A stretch of DNA of 64,000 bases from DATLZU01 sp035573855 (GTDB lineage: Bacteria; Nitrospirota; Nitrospiria; Nitrospirales; Nitrospiraceae), in NCBI GenBank assembly GCA_035573855.1, contig DATLZU010000068.1:1-64000 (forward strand), given 5' to 3'. Under the pieces are notes generated by a model. The model saw only the letters and a program-made list of their open reading frames with translations. It was not told the origin of the DNA and did not search any database. Positions 7,947 through 16,245 of the stretch are shown here, piece by piece; within the stretch, counting starts at the first letter, position 1; the number at the start of each line of letters is the position of its first letter. Made by a program: the position numbers and the translations under genes.

Positions 7947-10764
7947 CCTCCGCGTTTCGGAGATTCATCGACTGTCGACTGACGAGGTCGTAAAAGCGCT
8001 GGCGACCGGCCCTGGCGGTTTGTCTCGCGAAGAGGCGTATCGGCGGTTGACGCAGTACGGGCCGAACGCGCTCCAAGAACCACCTCGCTTTCCGCTTGTT
8101 CGCGGGCTTGCCCGCCAGTTCACACACTTCCTGGCCGTCCTCCTCTGGCTTGCCGCCGGCCTCGCGTTTCTGGCCGAATGGATGAAGCCCGGCGAGGGCA
8201 TGGCGACGCTGGGCTGGGCGATCGTCGGCGTGATCGCCATCAACGCAGCCTTTGCCTTTTTCCAGGAATACAAAGCGGAGCGGGCGGTCCAGGCGCTGCA
8301 TCGGTGGCTTCCTGCCAAGGCGTGGGTCCTGCGCGCCGGCCAGCCCTCCGAGGTGCCTCGCAGCGAGATCGTTCCTGGCGATATCCTGTTACTCGAAGAG
8401 GGCGAACAGGTGCCCGCCGACGCACGCCTCATCGAAGAGGCCGCGTTGCGGGTTGATCTGTCGTCGCTCACCGGCGAATCGCAACCGAAGCGCCGCACGG
8501 CGGATCCGGTGGCGGACGGACACCTGCTCGACCTGCCTAACCTGGTTTTCGCCGGCACCACCATCCTTTCGGGCCGTGGCCGAGCCGTTGTCTACGCGAC
8601 CGGCATGCACACTGAGTTCGGAAAGATCGCCCGGCTCTCCACGAGCGTCACGACCGGGCTCAGCCCGCTACAGCGAGAGATCGCCACGATCACCCATATC
8701 ATCGCGCTGCTGGCGCTCGCGATGGGAGCGCTGTTTTTCGGGATCGGATTATGGATGGGCCTGGGATTCTGGATCAGCGCGATTTTCGGGATCGGCATCA
8801 TCATTGCCAACGTGCCGGAAGGGTTGTTGCCGACCGTCACGCTGGCGCTCGCGATGGGCAGTCAGCGGATGGCCAAACGTCATGCCCTCATCAAACAGCT
8901 CACTTCTGTCGAAACACTCGGCTGCACCACGGTCATCTGCACGGACAAGACCGGCACGCTGACCGAGAACCGCATGCGCGTGGACCGCTTTTTCATAGAC
9001 AGCTTGGAGGTCGAGGCTCGGGAAGGCTGCTTACTCGTCCGCGGCCGGCTGGTCAGTCCGGTCGCCGCCGACGACTGGAAACCGCTGTTCGACGCCATGA
9101 TCCTCTGCAACAACGCCAAGCGGACCCGGCGAGCCGACGGGCGCACGGTCATCACCGGGGATCCAACTGAAGTCGCCCTGCTCGAATTCGCCCTCGAGCA
9201 TGGACTCCTGCACGGACGCCCCCTGCCGCGCATGGGAGAACTGCCGTTTGATGCGGATCGCAAACGGATGACGACTCTCCATTGGGCCGAGGGGCGTCTG
9301 GTCGCCTATCTCAAAGGAGCGCCGGAATCGGTCATTCCACTCTGCACGACAATGCTGAGCCATGGCCGGATCACACCGATGACGCCGGACAAGCACCAGC
9401 ACATTCTCGCGCACAGCCGATTGCTTGCCCAGCGGGCCTACCGGGTGCTGGCGATCGCCATGCGGGACATCGAGCCGGGACCGGAGAAACTCGATATCGA
9501 CACGGTGGAGCGTGACCTGACGTTTCTCGGCTTGGTCGCGATGATGGACCCGCCGCACCGCGAAGTGCCGGACGCGATCGCGCGCTGCAAGAAAGCCGGC
9601 GTGCGGGTGATCATGATCACCGGCGACCACCCGCTGACCGCGTTGGCCGTGGCACGCCAGATCGGTCTCGCACCGCCGGAAGCCGACCCACACGTCACAC
9701 CCTTCGCGCCTGTCGTCGAGGGCGCCCACCTCGATACGATGAGTGATGAGGCGCTTCGTCGACTGCTCACCCCTTCTCGCCCGGGGGAGCCGGAGCCGAT
9801 CTTTGCGCGGATGGCCCCGCGTCACAAAATGCGCATCGTGTCCATCCTGAAAGAGATGGGAGAAGTGGTGGCCGTCACAGGCGACGGGGTGAACGACGCC
9901 CCGGCGCTCAAAAAGGCGGATATCGGCATTGCGATGGGCATCGCGGGCACCGATGTGGCGAAAGAGACGGCGCACATGGTGCTGTTGAACGATAACTTCG
10001 CCACCATCGTGAACGCGATCGAAGAAGGTCGCGCCGTCTACGCGAATATCCGCAAGTTCGTCACGTACGTGTTATCGAGCAACGTCCCGGAAATCGTGCC
10101 CTACCTGGCCTTCGGCTTCTTTCACACCCCCCTCGCGCTGACGGTTCCGCAAATTCTTGCGGTGGACTTGGGCACCGACATGCTGCCGGCCTTGGCGCTT
10201 GGCGCTGAGCAGCCGCATCCGGGAATCATGGACATGCCGCCGCGTCCGCGGACCGAACGGCTGCTTAACCGCGCGCTCTTGCTGCGCGCCTATGGCTTCC
10301 TGGGGCTCATCGAAGCCGCCGTCGCCATGACGGGCTTTTTCTTGTACCTCGCCGCCCATGGCTGGACGTGGGGCAGTCCGTTGAACTGGAGCGATCCCCT
10401 CTATCGGGAAGCGACCACCGTGACGTTGTCCGCGATCGTCGTCGCTCAGATCGCCAACGTCTTCGCCTGTCGATCGCGGCGGGTCTCGGTCTTCCGGCTG
10501 GGCTTCTTCAGCAATCCGCTCATCCTGTGGGGAATCGTGGTCGAAATCGTGCTGCTCGGCGTGCTGGTCTATTCGCCGTTCGGCCATTTGATTGTCGGCA
10601 CGGCCCCGCTGCCGCTGTGGGTCTGGCCGTTGCTCGCGCTCGGCGCGCTCGGTTTGTTGTTGGCCGAAGAAGGGCGGAAGTTCATCGTCGGGCGGTTCTT
10701 CTCTCGCACCACATCCGACCGCGCGCCGAACGTGAAGTCGCTCGGCAGTCAGGCCCCGGCATGA
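7939..10764 (+). CDS. P-type cation ATPase, Na,K-ATPase-like (type IIC-like)
   Basis: About 941 residues with the complete P2-type ATPase plan: N-terminal cation-ATPase domain, LTGES in the A domain (about 177), NVPEGLLP in TM4 (about 291-298), phosphorylation site DKTGTLT with Asp336, KGAPES in the nucleotide domain, TGDGVNDAP near 647, and a C-terminal six-helix block. The TM4 sequence NVPEGLL and TM6 sequence DLGTDM (about 743) match Na,K/H,K-ATPase alpha subunits better than SERCA, so Na+ or K+ transport is likely but unproven. No beta subunit is seen. Start ATG 7939 is chosen for GGAG 7 bases upstream; it overlaps the stress-protein stop. Its 3-prime end overlaps the convergent amrS gene by 16 bases. 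Confidence 0.92.
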   Translation: MCDLRVSEIHRLSTDEVVKALATGPGGLSREEAYRRLTQYGPNALQEPPRFPLVRGLARQFTHFLAVLLWLAAGLAFLAEWMKPGEGMATLGWAIVGVIAINAAFAFFQEYKAERAVQALHRWLPAKAWVLRAGQPSEVPRSEIVPGDILLLEEGEQVPADARLIEEAALRVDLSSLTGESQPKRRTADPVADGHLLDLPNLVFAGTTILSGRGRAVVYATGMHTEFGKIARLSTSVTTGLSPLQREIATITHIIALLALAMGALFFGIGLWMGLGFWISAIFGIGIIIANVPEGLLPTVTLALAMGSQRMAKRHALIKQLTSVETLGCTTVICTDKTGTLTENRMRVDRFFIDSLEVEAREGCLLVRGRLVSPVAADDWKPLFDAMILCNNAKRTRRADGRTVITGDPTEVALLEFALEHGLLHGRPLPRMGELPFDADRKRMTTLHWAEGRLVAYLKGAPESVIPLCTTMLSHGRITPMTPDKHQHILAHSRLLAQRAYRVLAIAMRDIEPGPEKLDIDTVERDLTFLGLVAMMDPPHREVPDAIARCKKAGVRVIMITGDHPLTALAVARQIGLAPPEADPHVTPFAPVVEGAHLDTMSDEALRRLLTPSRPGEPEPIFARMAPRHKMRIVSILKEMGEVVAVTGDGVNDAPALKKADIGIAMGIAGTDVAKETAHMVLLNDNFATIVNAIEEGRAVYANIRKFVTYVLSSNVPEIVPYLAFGFFHTPLALTVPQILAVDLGTDMLPALALGAEQPHPGIMDMPPRPRTERLLNRALLLRAYGFLGLIEAAVAMTGFFLYLAAHGWTWGSPLNWSDPLYREATTVTLSAIVVAQIANVFACRSRRVSVFRLGFFSNPLILWGIVVEIVLLGVLVYSPFGHLIVGTAPLPLWVWPLLALGALGLLLAEEGRKFIVGRFFSRTTSDRAPNVKSLGSQAPA

Positions 10765-11891
10765 TCCGGTTCCCGTCCGGCGTTCCGATCGGCGGGACGG
10801 CGTTCGGCTCGTTCAACAGCGTCCTTCAACCTGACCGGAACACGGCGGGCGCCCCACGAACCCGGTTGGGCGTCGAAGACTCCGGCGCAGGGCGCCGCGC
10901 AGAATTGACACGCGGCCTCTACGGTGAGATTCCATGTCGTCAGCTCGTACCAATCACGCCCGATCAGCCGGTGGCCACACCGATAACAATAGGTGCTGCC
11001 GCCGTCTTCATCATGAACATTTCCGGTATAGGCGTAGCGCAGGCCGTTTTTGATCGCGATGCGGCGGGCTTTGGCCAACGTGGCCGCCGGGGTCGGAGGC
11101 CGGTCAAGCATTTTCCAGTCCGGATGGAAGGCCGTGAAGTGGATCGGCACATCTGGTCCCAATCGCTCGACGACCCATTGCGTCAGGGCCTCCAGCTCCT
11201 GGTCCGAATCGTTCTCGCCGGGGATCAGCAGGGTGGTGATTTCGAACCACACGTGCGTGTGATGTTTGAGATAGATCAGCGTGTCCAGCACCGGCTGGAG
11301 GCTGCCGGCGCAGATCTGCTTGTAGAACCGTTCGGAGAAACCCTTGAGATCGACGTTAGCCGCGTCCATGTGTCGATAGAACTCGGCGCGCGGCTCCTCG
11401 CACACATAGCCCGCCGTCACGGCGACGGATTTGACGCCGCGTGCACGACAGGCCTGAGCCACGTCAATGGCGTATTCATGGAAAATCACCGGATCGTTAT
11501 AGGTAAAGGCGACGCTGCGGCAGCCGAGTTGCTCGGCTGCTCGGGCGATCGTCTCCGGCAAGGCCTCATCGGCTAGGGTATCCACTTCACGGGACTTGCT
11601 GATATCCCAATTCTGACAGAACCGACAGGACAGGTTGCACCCGGCGGTCCCGAACGATAAGACGGAGGTGCCGGGAAAGAAATGGTTTAACGGTTTCTTT
11701 TCGATCGGGTCCACGCAAAAGCCGCTCGACCGGCCGTAGGTCGTGAGCACGATCCGGTCCCCTTGGCGTGCACGGACAAAACATAAGCCCTGCTGGCCCT
11801 CATGCAGCTTGCAGAAGCGCGGGCAGAGGTCGCACTGGATACGTCCGTCATCGAGGCGATGCCAGTATTTGGTCGGGACGATCGTAGTCAT
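10749..11891 (-). CDS. amrS: AmmeMemoRadiSam system radical SAM enzyme
   Basis: A 380-residue radical SAM protein. The cluster motif CNLSCRFC is at Cys85/Cys89/Cys92, close to the family consensus, and an N-terminal Cys-rich segment (CDLCPRFC, then C at 37) precedes it. It matches the AmrS family (TIGR04337-like), which usually occurs with Memo-like and AMMECR1 proteins; those partners are not in this window and the reaction is not established here. A C-terminal CYRCG and CQFCAAPC add two more Cys pairs, possibly a zinc site. The start overlaps the stop of the upstream lipoprotein gene by 4 bases. Confidence 0.9.
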   Translation of the reverse strand: MTTIVPTKYWHRLDDGRIQCDLCPRFCKLHEGQQGLCFVRARQGDRIVLTTYGRSSGFCVDPIEKKPLNHFFPGTSVLSFGTAGCNLSCRFCQNWDISKSREVDTLADEALPETIARAAEQLGCRSVAFTYNDPVIFHEYAIDVAQACRARGVKSVAVTAGYVCEEPRAEFYRHMDAANVDLKGFSERFYKQICAGSLQPVLDTLIYLKHHTHVWFEITTLLIPGENDSDQELEALTQWVVERLGPDVPIHFTAFHPDWKMLDRPPTPAATLAKARRIAIKNGLRYAYTGNVHDEDGGSTYCYRCGHRLIGRDWYELTTWNLTVEAACQFCAAPCAGVFDAQPGSWGARRVPVRLKDAVERAERRPADRNAGREPDHAGA

Positions 11892-12619
11892 GGAGTATCT
11901 GCCGGATTATACCAACTCAGCCACCGCGCGGCTGCCTGGTGCGGCTCAGCGCTCCCCGCCGCGCGGCGGAGTTGCACGGCGAACGCGCCTCGGCTCAGCG
12001 CCCAGAACGGGACGATCGGCAGGCCGGCCGCTCTCAAGGCCTCGGCGGCATACTGATGGCAGGTATGAAGCATATGGTACGAGCGCACCGCGGGATAAAA
12101 TTGGGAAGTCCCGGCCGCGGCGACCGGCTCCTGCGAGGCGATCGTCGCCTTGAGGTGCGCGCGGAGCCGCCGAAACCCTTCATCGCTCAGATGAAACGTG
12201 AAGAGCTCGGCCGGCGGCTGCGGCGTGCGATCCGCCCACACAGTGTCGTGATACCCCACTTCCACCACTCCCTCGGTCGGCCACAAGAGCGCGCGGAGAA
12301 CCCCGCCGAGCCCCTGCCGGCCTTCTAGATACCACGCGCGCTCGGCGTAGCCCCACTCTTCAAACCCATCCCCACTCATCCCTCCCCCATCCAAGGGGGA
12401 GAGAGCAAAGGAAGGGGGAACGGGGAATGCGATCATCGCATGCCAGGTGTCGAGCGAAACGTGAATCGTGTGCGAGGGAGCGCCCGCCGCCGGAGGCCAC
12501 AGGCCCTCCACCGGCGAGGCGCATCCGCCGAGCAGCAGCACGATGAACGGCGGCACAACGTTCAGCCTGACCCCTCCGCTCGCTGTGATGGCCAGACGCA
12601 GGATACAATAGGGTCTCAT
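11888..12619 (-). CDS. DUF2459-like lipoprotein
   Basis: About 243 residues. The N-terminus has a hydrophobic stretch ending in the lipobox LLGGC, so it is probably a lipoprotein. The body has features I associate with DUF2459 (urease-region hypothetical, TIGR02117-like): THTIHVSLDTWHAMI-type start, EEWGYAERAWY in the middle, and HTCHQYAAEALRAAGLP near the C-terminus. Function is unknown. The part between the first two motifs (PSFALSPLDGGGMSGDG) looks like a translated repeat element (positions 12360-12425). Start ATG 12619 or 12622 is near the divergent Mut7-C gene; a GTG just before the hydrophobic segment is another option. It overlaps amrS by 4 bases, implying one transcript. Confidence 0.7.
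   Translation of the reverse strand: MRPYCILRLAITASGGVRLNVVPPFIVLLLGGCASPVEGLWPPAAGAPSHTIHVSLDTWHAMIAFPVPPSFALSPLDGGGMSGDGFEEWGYAERAWYLEGRQGLGGVLRALLWPTEGVVEVGYHDTVWADRTPQPPAELFTFHLSDEGFRRLRAHLKATIASQEPVAAAGTSQFYPAVRSYHMLHTCHQYAAEALRAAGLPIVPFWALSRGAFAVQLRRAAGSAEPHQAAARWLSWYNPADTP
12360..12425. repeat. REP-like hairpin repeat inside the lipoprotein gene
   Basis: C-rich then G-rich sequence with a perfect 7-bp stem, CTCCCCC at 12382-12388 and GGGGGAG at 12395-12401, around a 6-base loop. It is translated in frame as part of the lipoprotein and has no counterpart in the DUF2459 motifs as I know them. It resembles small dispersed palindromes usually found between genes; other copies elsewhere in the genome are needed to prove it. 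Confidence 0.5.
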
Positions 12620-12620
12620 C

Positions 12621-13109
12621 ATGTCCACGCCGCTCTCACAACCCCATCGCTTCTTCGCCGACGCCATGTTGGGCCGGCTGGCTCGCTGGCTGCGCATCCT
12701 CGGCTACGACACGGCCTACGAGCGGACCATCGCCGACGACGTGCTGATCCGGCGCGCGCTCCGCGAGAACCGTTGGCTGTTGACCCGCGACACCTATCTG
12801 GCGCAACGCAAGATCCTTCGCGGCCGGCATACGCTGATCGCCGACGACCGCCTGCACGACCAATTGCGGCAGCTCAAGCAAGAACTGGGCTTGCGCTTGG
12901 AGCCGAACGGGCAGGCAACCTATCGCTGCGCCGACTGTAACGCCCTTTTGGAGCCCATAGCACGAGAACAGGCCGCTCCCTTGGTTCCGCCGCTCGTCGC
13001 CGCGCAGTACCAGGACTTTCTCCGATGCCCGCGATGCGGCCGCGTGTACTGGCCCGGCTCCCATTGGACCAACTTGTGCCGCGAGTTGGAGCGGCTCGAC
13101 ACAGCGTGA
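12621..13109 (+). CDS. Mut7-C RNase domain protein with zinc ribbon
   Basis: A 162-residue protein. Residues about 8-85 fit the Mut7-C domain (PF01927, a PIN-like nuclease fold): FFADAMLGRLARWLRILGYD at the start, then TRDTYLA and IADDRLHDQL with the acidic residues expected for metal binding. The C-terminus has a zinc ribbon with CADC (about 101-104) and CPRCG (about 136-140) and the usual GSHW ending. It would be a small single-strand RNA nuclease; the substrate is unknown. It diverges from the lipoprotein gene with essentially no gap (starts 12619 and 12621). A TACAAT box at about 12604-12609 may be its -10 element. Confidence 0.88.
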   Translation: MSTPLSQPHRFFADAMLGRLARWLRILGYDTAYERTIADDVLIRRALRENRWLLTRDTYLAQRKILRGRHTLIADDRLHDQLRQLKQELGLRLEPNGQATYRCADCNALLEPIAREQAAPLVPPLVAAQYQDFLRCPRCGRVYWPGSHWTNLCRELERLDTA

Positions 13110-13423
13110 CCGCGCGCCTTTCACGGCTTGCTCCGCCCCTCGACCATTTCTTGCGCCGATGGGGCCTCAGACCGGTTCTCGCATCCGACCGCCTCTCAGG
13201 CTTCCGGGGCTGCTCTCTCTAGGGAATCGCACGAGGCCCGGCGTCATCCAGGCGGGAGCGCCGGGGCAAATTCGTTTCGCCGGCACCATCCCTCACCAAT
13301 ACACCCTGGCTCGGCTGTGCGAGAGCCGCTTCCCGGCGATCGCCGGGTTCGGCAACAGCGACCGGCACAGTAAAGCGGCCGGACACTTGTTCCTTCTGCA
13401 ACCGGCCGCGCGGAGATAGCTGC
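13110..13423. other. intergenic region, convergent
   Basis: This 314-base gap lies between two genes that point towards each other. Open frames cross it on both strands, but none has a convincing start or resembles a family I know. No strong hairpin with a U-run was noticed. Confidence 0.4.
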
Positions 13424-16195
13424 TCACCTTGGCTCGAATCGGGCGGTGAAGAAACGCAGCGTCGGCGGCTCGTAGACCATGCGGAGCCCAGTGAGCCGCT
13501 CCCGGTGCCGGAACACGTCGAGGACGCCGTCGGCGACGACATCCATGTGGCTGTACGTGTAGACGCGCCGGGGAATGGTCAACCGCACCAGCTCCAGCTT
13601 GGATCCGCGATGTCGCCCGGTGGACGGATCACGCCCGGCGGAGACGATGCCCCGCTCCATCCCACGCACCCCCGCCGTTTCGTACAAGGCCGCGGCCAAC
13701 CGTTGCGCCGGAAACTCCTCCTGCGGGATGTGGGGGAGAAACGCCTGGGCGTCTAGAAACACGGCGTGCCCGCCCGGCGGCTCGACCACCGGCACTCCCG
13801 CTTCTTTCACCCGCGACCACAGATAGTGCACCTGCTCCACGCGCGAGCTGATGTAGTCATAGTCGGTCATCTCTTCCAACCCCACCGCCATAGCGGCCAG
13901 ATCGCGGCTGGCCAGCCCGCCGGACCAGGGCGTCCCTTCGAAGGTCGCGCACAAGGCGGCGCAGCGTTCGTACAGCCCGGGATCGTTCACGCCGAGAATG
14001 CCGCCGATGTTCACCAGCACATCCTTCTTCGCGGAGATCGTGCATCCGTCCCCCTGCGCCATGAGCTCCAGGATAATCTCCTTGATCGTCCAGTCCGCAT
14101 AGGCCGCTTCCCGTTGCTTGATCAAGTAAGCATTCTCCGCCACCCGCGTTGCATCGAAGATGACGGGGATACGATGGTAGCGGCAGATGGCCGAGATTTC
14201 TTTCGTCATCCCCAGCGAAATCGGTTGACCGCCGGCCATGTTCACGTTGGTCTCGATGCACACGTAAGCGATGCGCTCCGCGCCGTGTTTCGCGATGAAG
14301 TCGACGAGCTTTTTCGGATCGATATCGCCTTTGAAGGGATAGACCGACCGAGGGTCGTAGGCCTCCTCCACGATCAGATCGACGAAGACGCCGCCCGCCC
14401 GTTCCTGGTGCTCCCGCGTCGTTGTGAAGTACATGTTGTTGATCACGTATTGGCCGGGGCGGATCATGGCCTGAGAGAGGAGATGTTCGGCGGCGCGCCC
14501 CTGATGCGTCGGCAAAATGTACCGGAAGCCCAGCACCTCCCGGCACCGCTCGACGAAGAGGCGCGAGGCGGCGCTCCCGAGTTCCGATTCCTGGACTTCG
14601 AGCATCATGGCCCACTGCCGATTGCTCATCGCAGCGGTGCCAGAATCGGTAAGCAGATCGATATAAATGTCCTCGGAGCGGAGCAGGAAAGGGTTGTACC
14701 CCGCGTCCCGGATGGCGCGCGTCCGCTCCGCCGCGGACTTGAGCCGGAAGGGCTCCACAACCTTGATGAAATAAGGTTCTGGCCGGTGAGTCGGCGCGAA
14801 GTCATCGTGATACTCAGTGATGAACGGACCGTCGACCGCGAAGCGCGTCAACTCCGGAACCGGCGCATCGGCTTCGCGGGCTTGGAGGGGACGAGCGATG
14901 CGATACCGTTTCACGTGCTCGAAACTCTCGATCAGGTAGTCGATCTGCCGCTCGGTGTAACAGCGGCGGGGAACATAGACGCCCAGCAGATCGCACTCCC
15001 GTCCGACGGCCCTCCGGTCCAAGGGGCGGGTGCGGATGCCGGACACAAGATAGAACAACGCCGCCAAATTGGCGGAGCGCCACGTATAACCGCCCAGATC
15101 CATGAGACCGCAGACTGCGACGCTCGGCGTGTCGATCACCACGCCGGACAACCCGAGCGGCCGATGCACCGGATAGCCGACTTCCTCCAGATACCCGGCC
15201 AAATACTCCAGCTTCCGCCGGCGAAAGGCCAAGTAGCTTTCATCCAGCATGTCCCGGAGACCCTGAGCCAGAACCTGCATGTCGCGACCCGCTTGGCCGC
15301 CGTAGGTGTGCAACCCTTCGTAGACCACGACCAGACTGCGGAACGTGACGTACCACGGCTCCTCGTTCGTGGCGATGAGGCCGCCCGTGTGGCAGCCAGC
15401 ATCTTCGCGTCCGCTCAGGTACAGAATGTCGCAGGCCTCCGCATAGCGCCGGATGAGATCAGGCAACCCGGCGGCCGCGCCCCGGTTGACCTTGTACAGA
15501 AAGGCCGCAGACGCCAGCATCGAAGCATCCAAAACCACCGGCACCCCATACCGGCGGGCAAGCGCAGCGCAGGCCTCGAGGTTCTCCAGCGACAGCGGCT
15601 GACCGCCGAACTGCGGCACGGATGCGCCGACGAGCAGAAGCCGGACCGCGCCCCTTTTGAGCCGTTCCTCCAATCGATCGACCGGGAGGTCGGCCTTGAA
15701 CACCTCCTTCGCGTGAGGATCGTAGGCCTCTTCCGCCAAGAGCGTCTCGACGCGGAGGCTCAATGCCGTGGCGAGGGCGGAGAGGGTGACCAGGTTGCCG
15801 TTGGTGAGGACGGTGTCGCCGGCTCGCAGGAGTCCGCGCAGAATCAGATGCTCGGCTCCTCGTCCTTGGTGGGTCGGGACGGTGAACCGTTTCCCGAAGA
15901 CCTGGCGGCAGGTCCCTTCGAGCGCGTAGAAATTCGCACTCCCGGCGTAGGCTTCATCCCCGATCATGAGCGCGGATAATTGCTTGTCAGTCAGGCCCGC
16001 GTTGCCGCGGGTGGTGCCGAAGTCCAGGTACACGCGGTCGCGCGGCAGGCGCAGTACGTTGTAGTCCGCCTCCTTGAGCGCCGCCATCCGGACGTCGTAG
16101 GGCACCTTCTGGAGGGTCTGGACCATCTTAATGCGGAACGATTCACCCACCGCGCCAGACGGCATCGGCTCACGATGGATTGGAACTGACGACAT
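13424..16195 (-). CDS. tandem fusion of two tyrosine phenol-lyase-like domains
   Basis: A 923-residue protein made of two beta-eliminating lyase domains (about 15-437 and 474-923); tyrosine phenol-lyase (TPL) and tryptophanase are normally single domains of about 456-471 residues. The C-half closely resembles TPL: PLP lysine in SAKKD (Lys724), DATR (Asp681), MERG (Arg848, the TPL Arg381 specificity residue), RLTIPRR (Arg871, TPL Arg404). It lacks the tyrosines equivalent to TPL Tyr71 (now Glu538) and Tyr291 (now Ser758). The N-half keeps both (GDEAY, Tyr83; TYGG, Tyr298) but has SGRED in place of SGKKD, so no PLP lysine, and Gly405 at the Arg404 position. The product may cleave tyrosine to phenol, pyruvate and ammonia, or act on another substrate. 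Start 16195 follows a perfect AAGGAGGT; an upstream start at 16261 is less likely. Confidence 0.9.
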   Translation of the reverse strand: MSSVPIHREPMPSGAVGESFRIKMVQTLQKVPYDVRMAALKEADYNVLRLPRDRVYLDFGTTRGNAGLTDKQLSALMIGDEAYAGSANFYALEGTCRQVFGKRFTVPTHQGRGAEHLILRGLLRAGDTVLTNGNLVTLSALATALSLRVETLLAEEAYDPHAKEVFKADLPVDRLEERLKRGAVRLLLVGASVPQFGGQPLSLENLEACAALARRYGVPVVLDASMLASAAFLYKVNRGAAAGLPDLIRRYAEACDILYLSGREDAGCHTGGLIATNEEPWYVTFRSLVVVYEGLHTYGGQAGRDMQVLAQGLRDMLDESYLAFRRRKLEYLAGYLEEVGYPVHRPLGLSGVVIDTPSVAVCGLMDLGGYTWRSANLAALFYLVSGIRTRPLDRRAVGRECDLLGVYVPRRCYTERQIDYLIESFEHVKRYRIARPLQAREADAPVPELTRFAVDGPFITEYHDDFAPTHRPEPYFIKVVEPFRLKSAAERTRAIRDAGYNPFLLRSEDIYIDLLTDSGTAAMSNRQWAMMLEVQESELGSAASRLFVERCREVLGFRYILPTHQGRAAEHLLSQAMIRPGQYVINNMYFTTTREHQERAGGVFVDLIVEEAYDPRSVYPFKGDIDPKKLVDFIAKHGAERIAYVCIETNVNMAGGQPISLGMTKEISAICRYHRIPVIFDATRVAENAYLIKQREAAYADWTIKEIILELMAQGDGCTISAKKDVLVNIGGILGVNDPGLYERCAALCATFEGTPWSGGLASRDLAAMAVGLEEMTDYDYISSRVEQVHYLWSRVKEAGVPVVEPPGGHAVFLDAQAFLPHIPQEEFPAQRLAAALYETAGVRGMERGIVSAGRDPSTGRHRGSKLELVRLTIPRRVYTYSHMDVVADGVLDVFRHRERLTGLRMVYEPPTLRFFTARFEPR

Positions 16196-16203
16196 TGCGA
16201 TGT

Positions 16204-16211
16204 ACCTCCTT
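16204..16211 (-). promoter_or_regulatory. strong ribosome binding site of the TPL-like fusion
   Basis: AAGGAGGT on the minus strand, 8 bases before ATG 16195. It fixes the start of the fusion gene and suggests efficient translation. Confidence 0.85.
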
Positions 16212-16245
16212 CGTTCATTGACTTGGCTCCTTATGATGGTTGAGG

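Noticed and set aside
13110..13423. Possible small genes in the convergent gap (such as a frame from 13159)
   Set aside because: No ribosome site or family similarity on either strand.
13766..15979. Plus-strand open frame of 737 codons
   Set aside because: It lies fully opposite the TPL-like fusion gene, whose motifs and ribosome site are unambiguous; a GC-rich antisense shadow.
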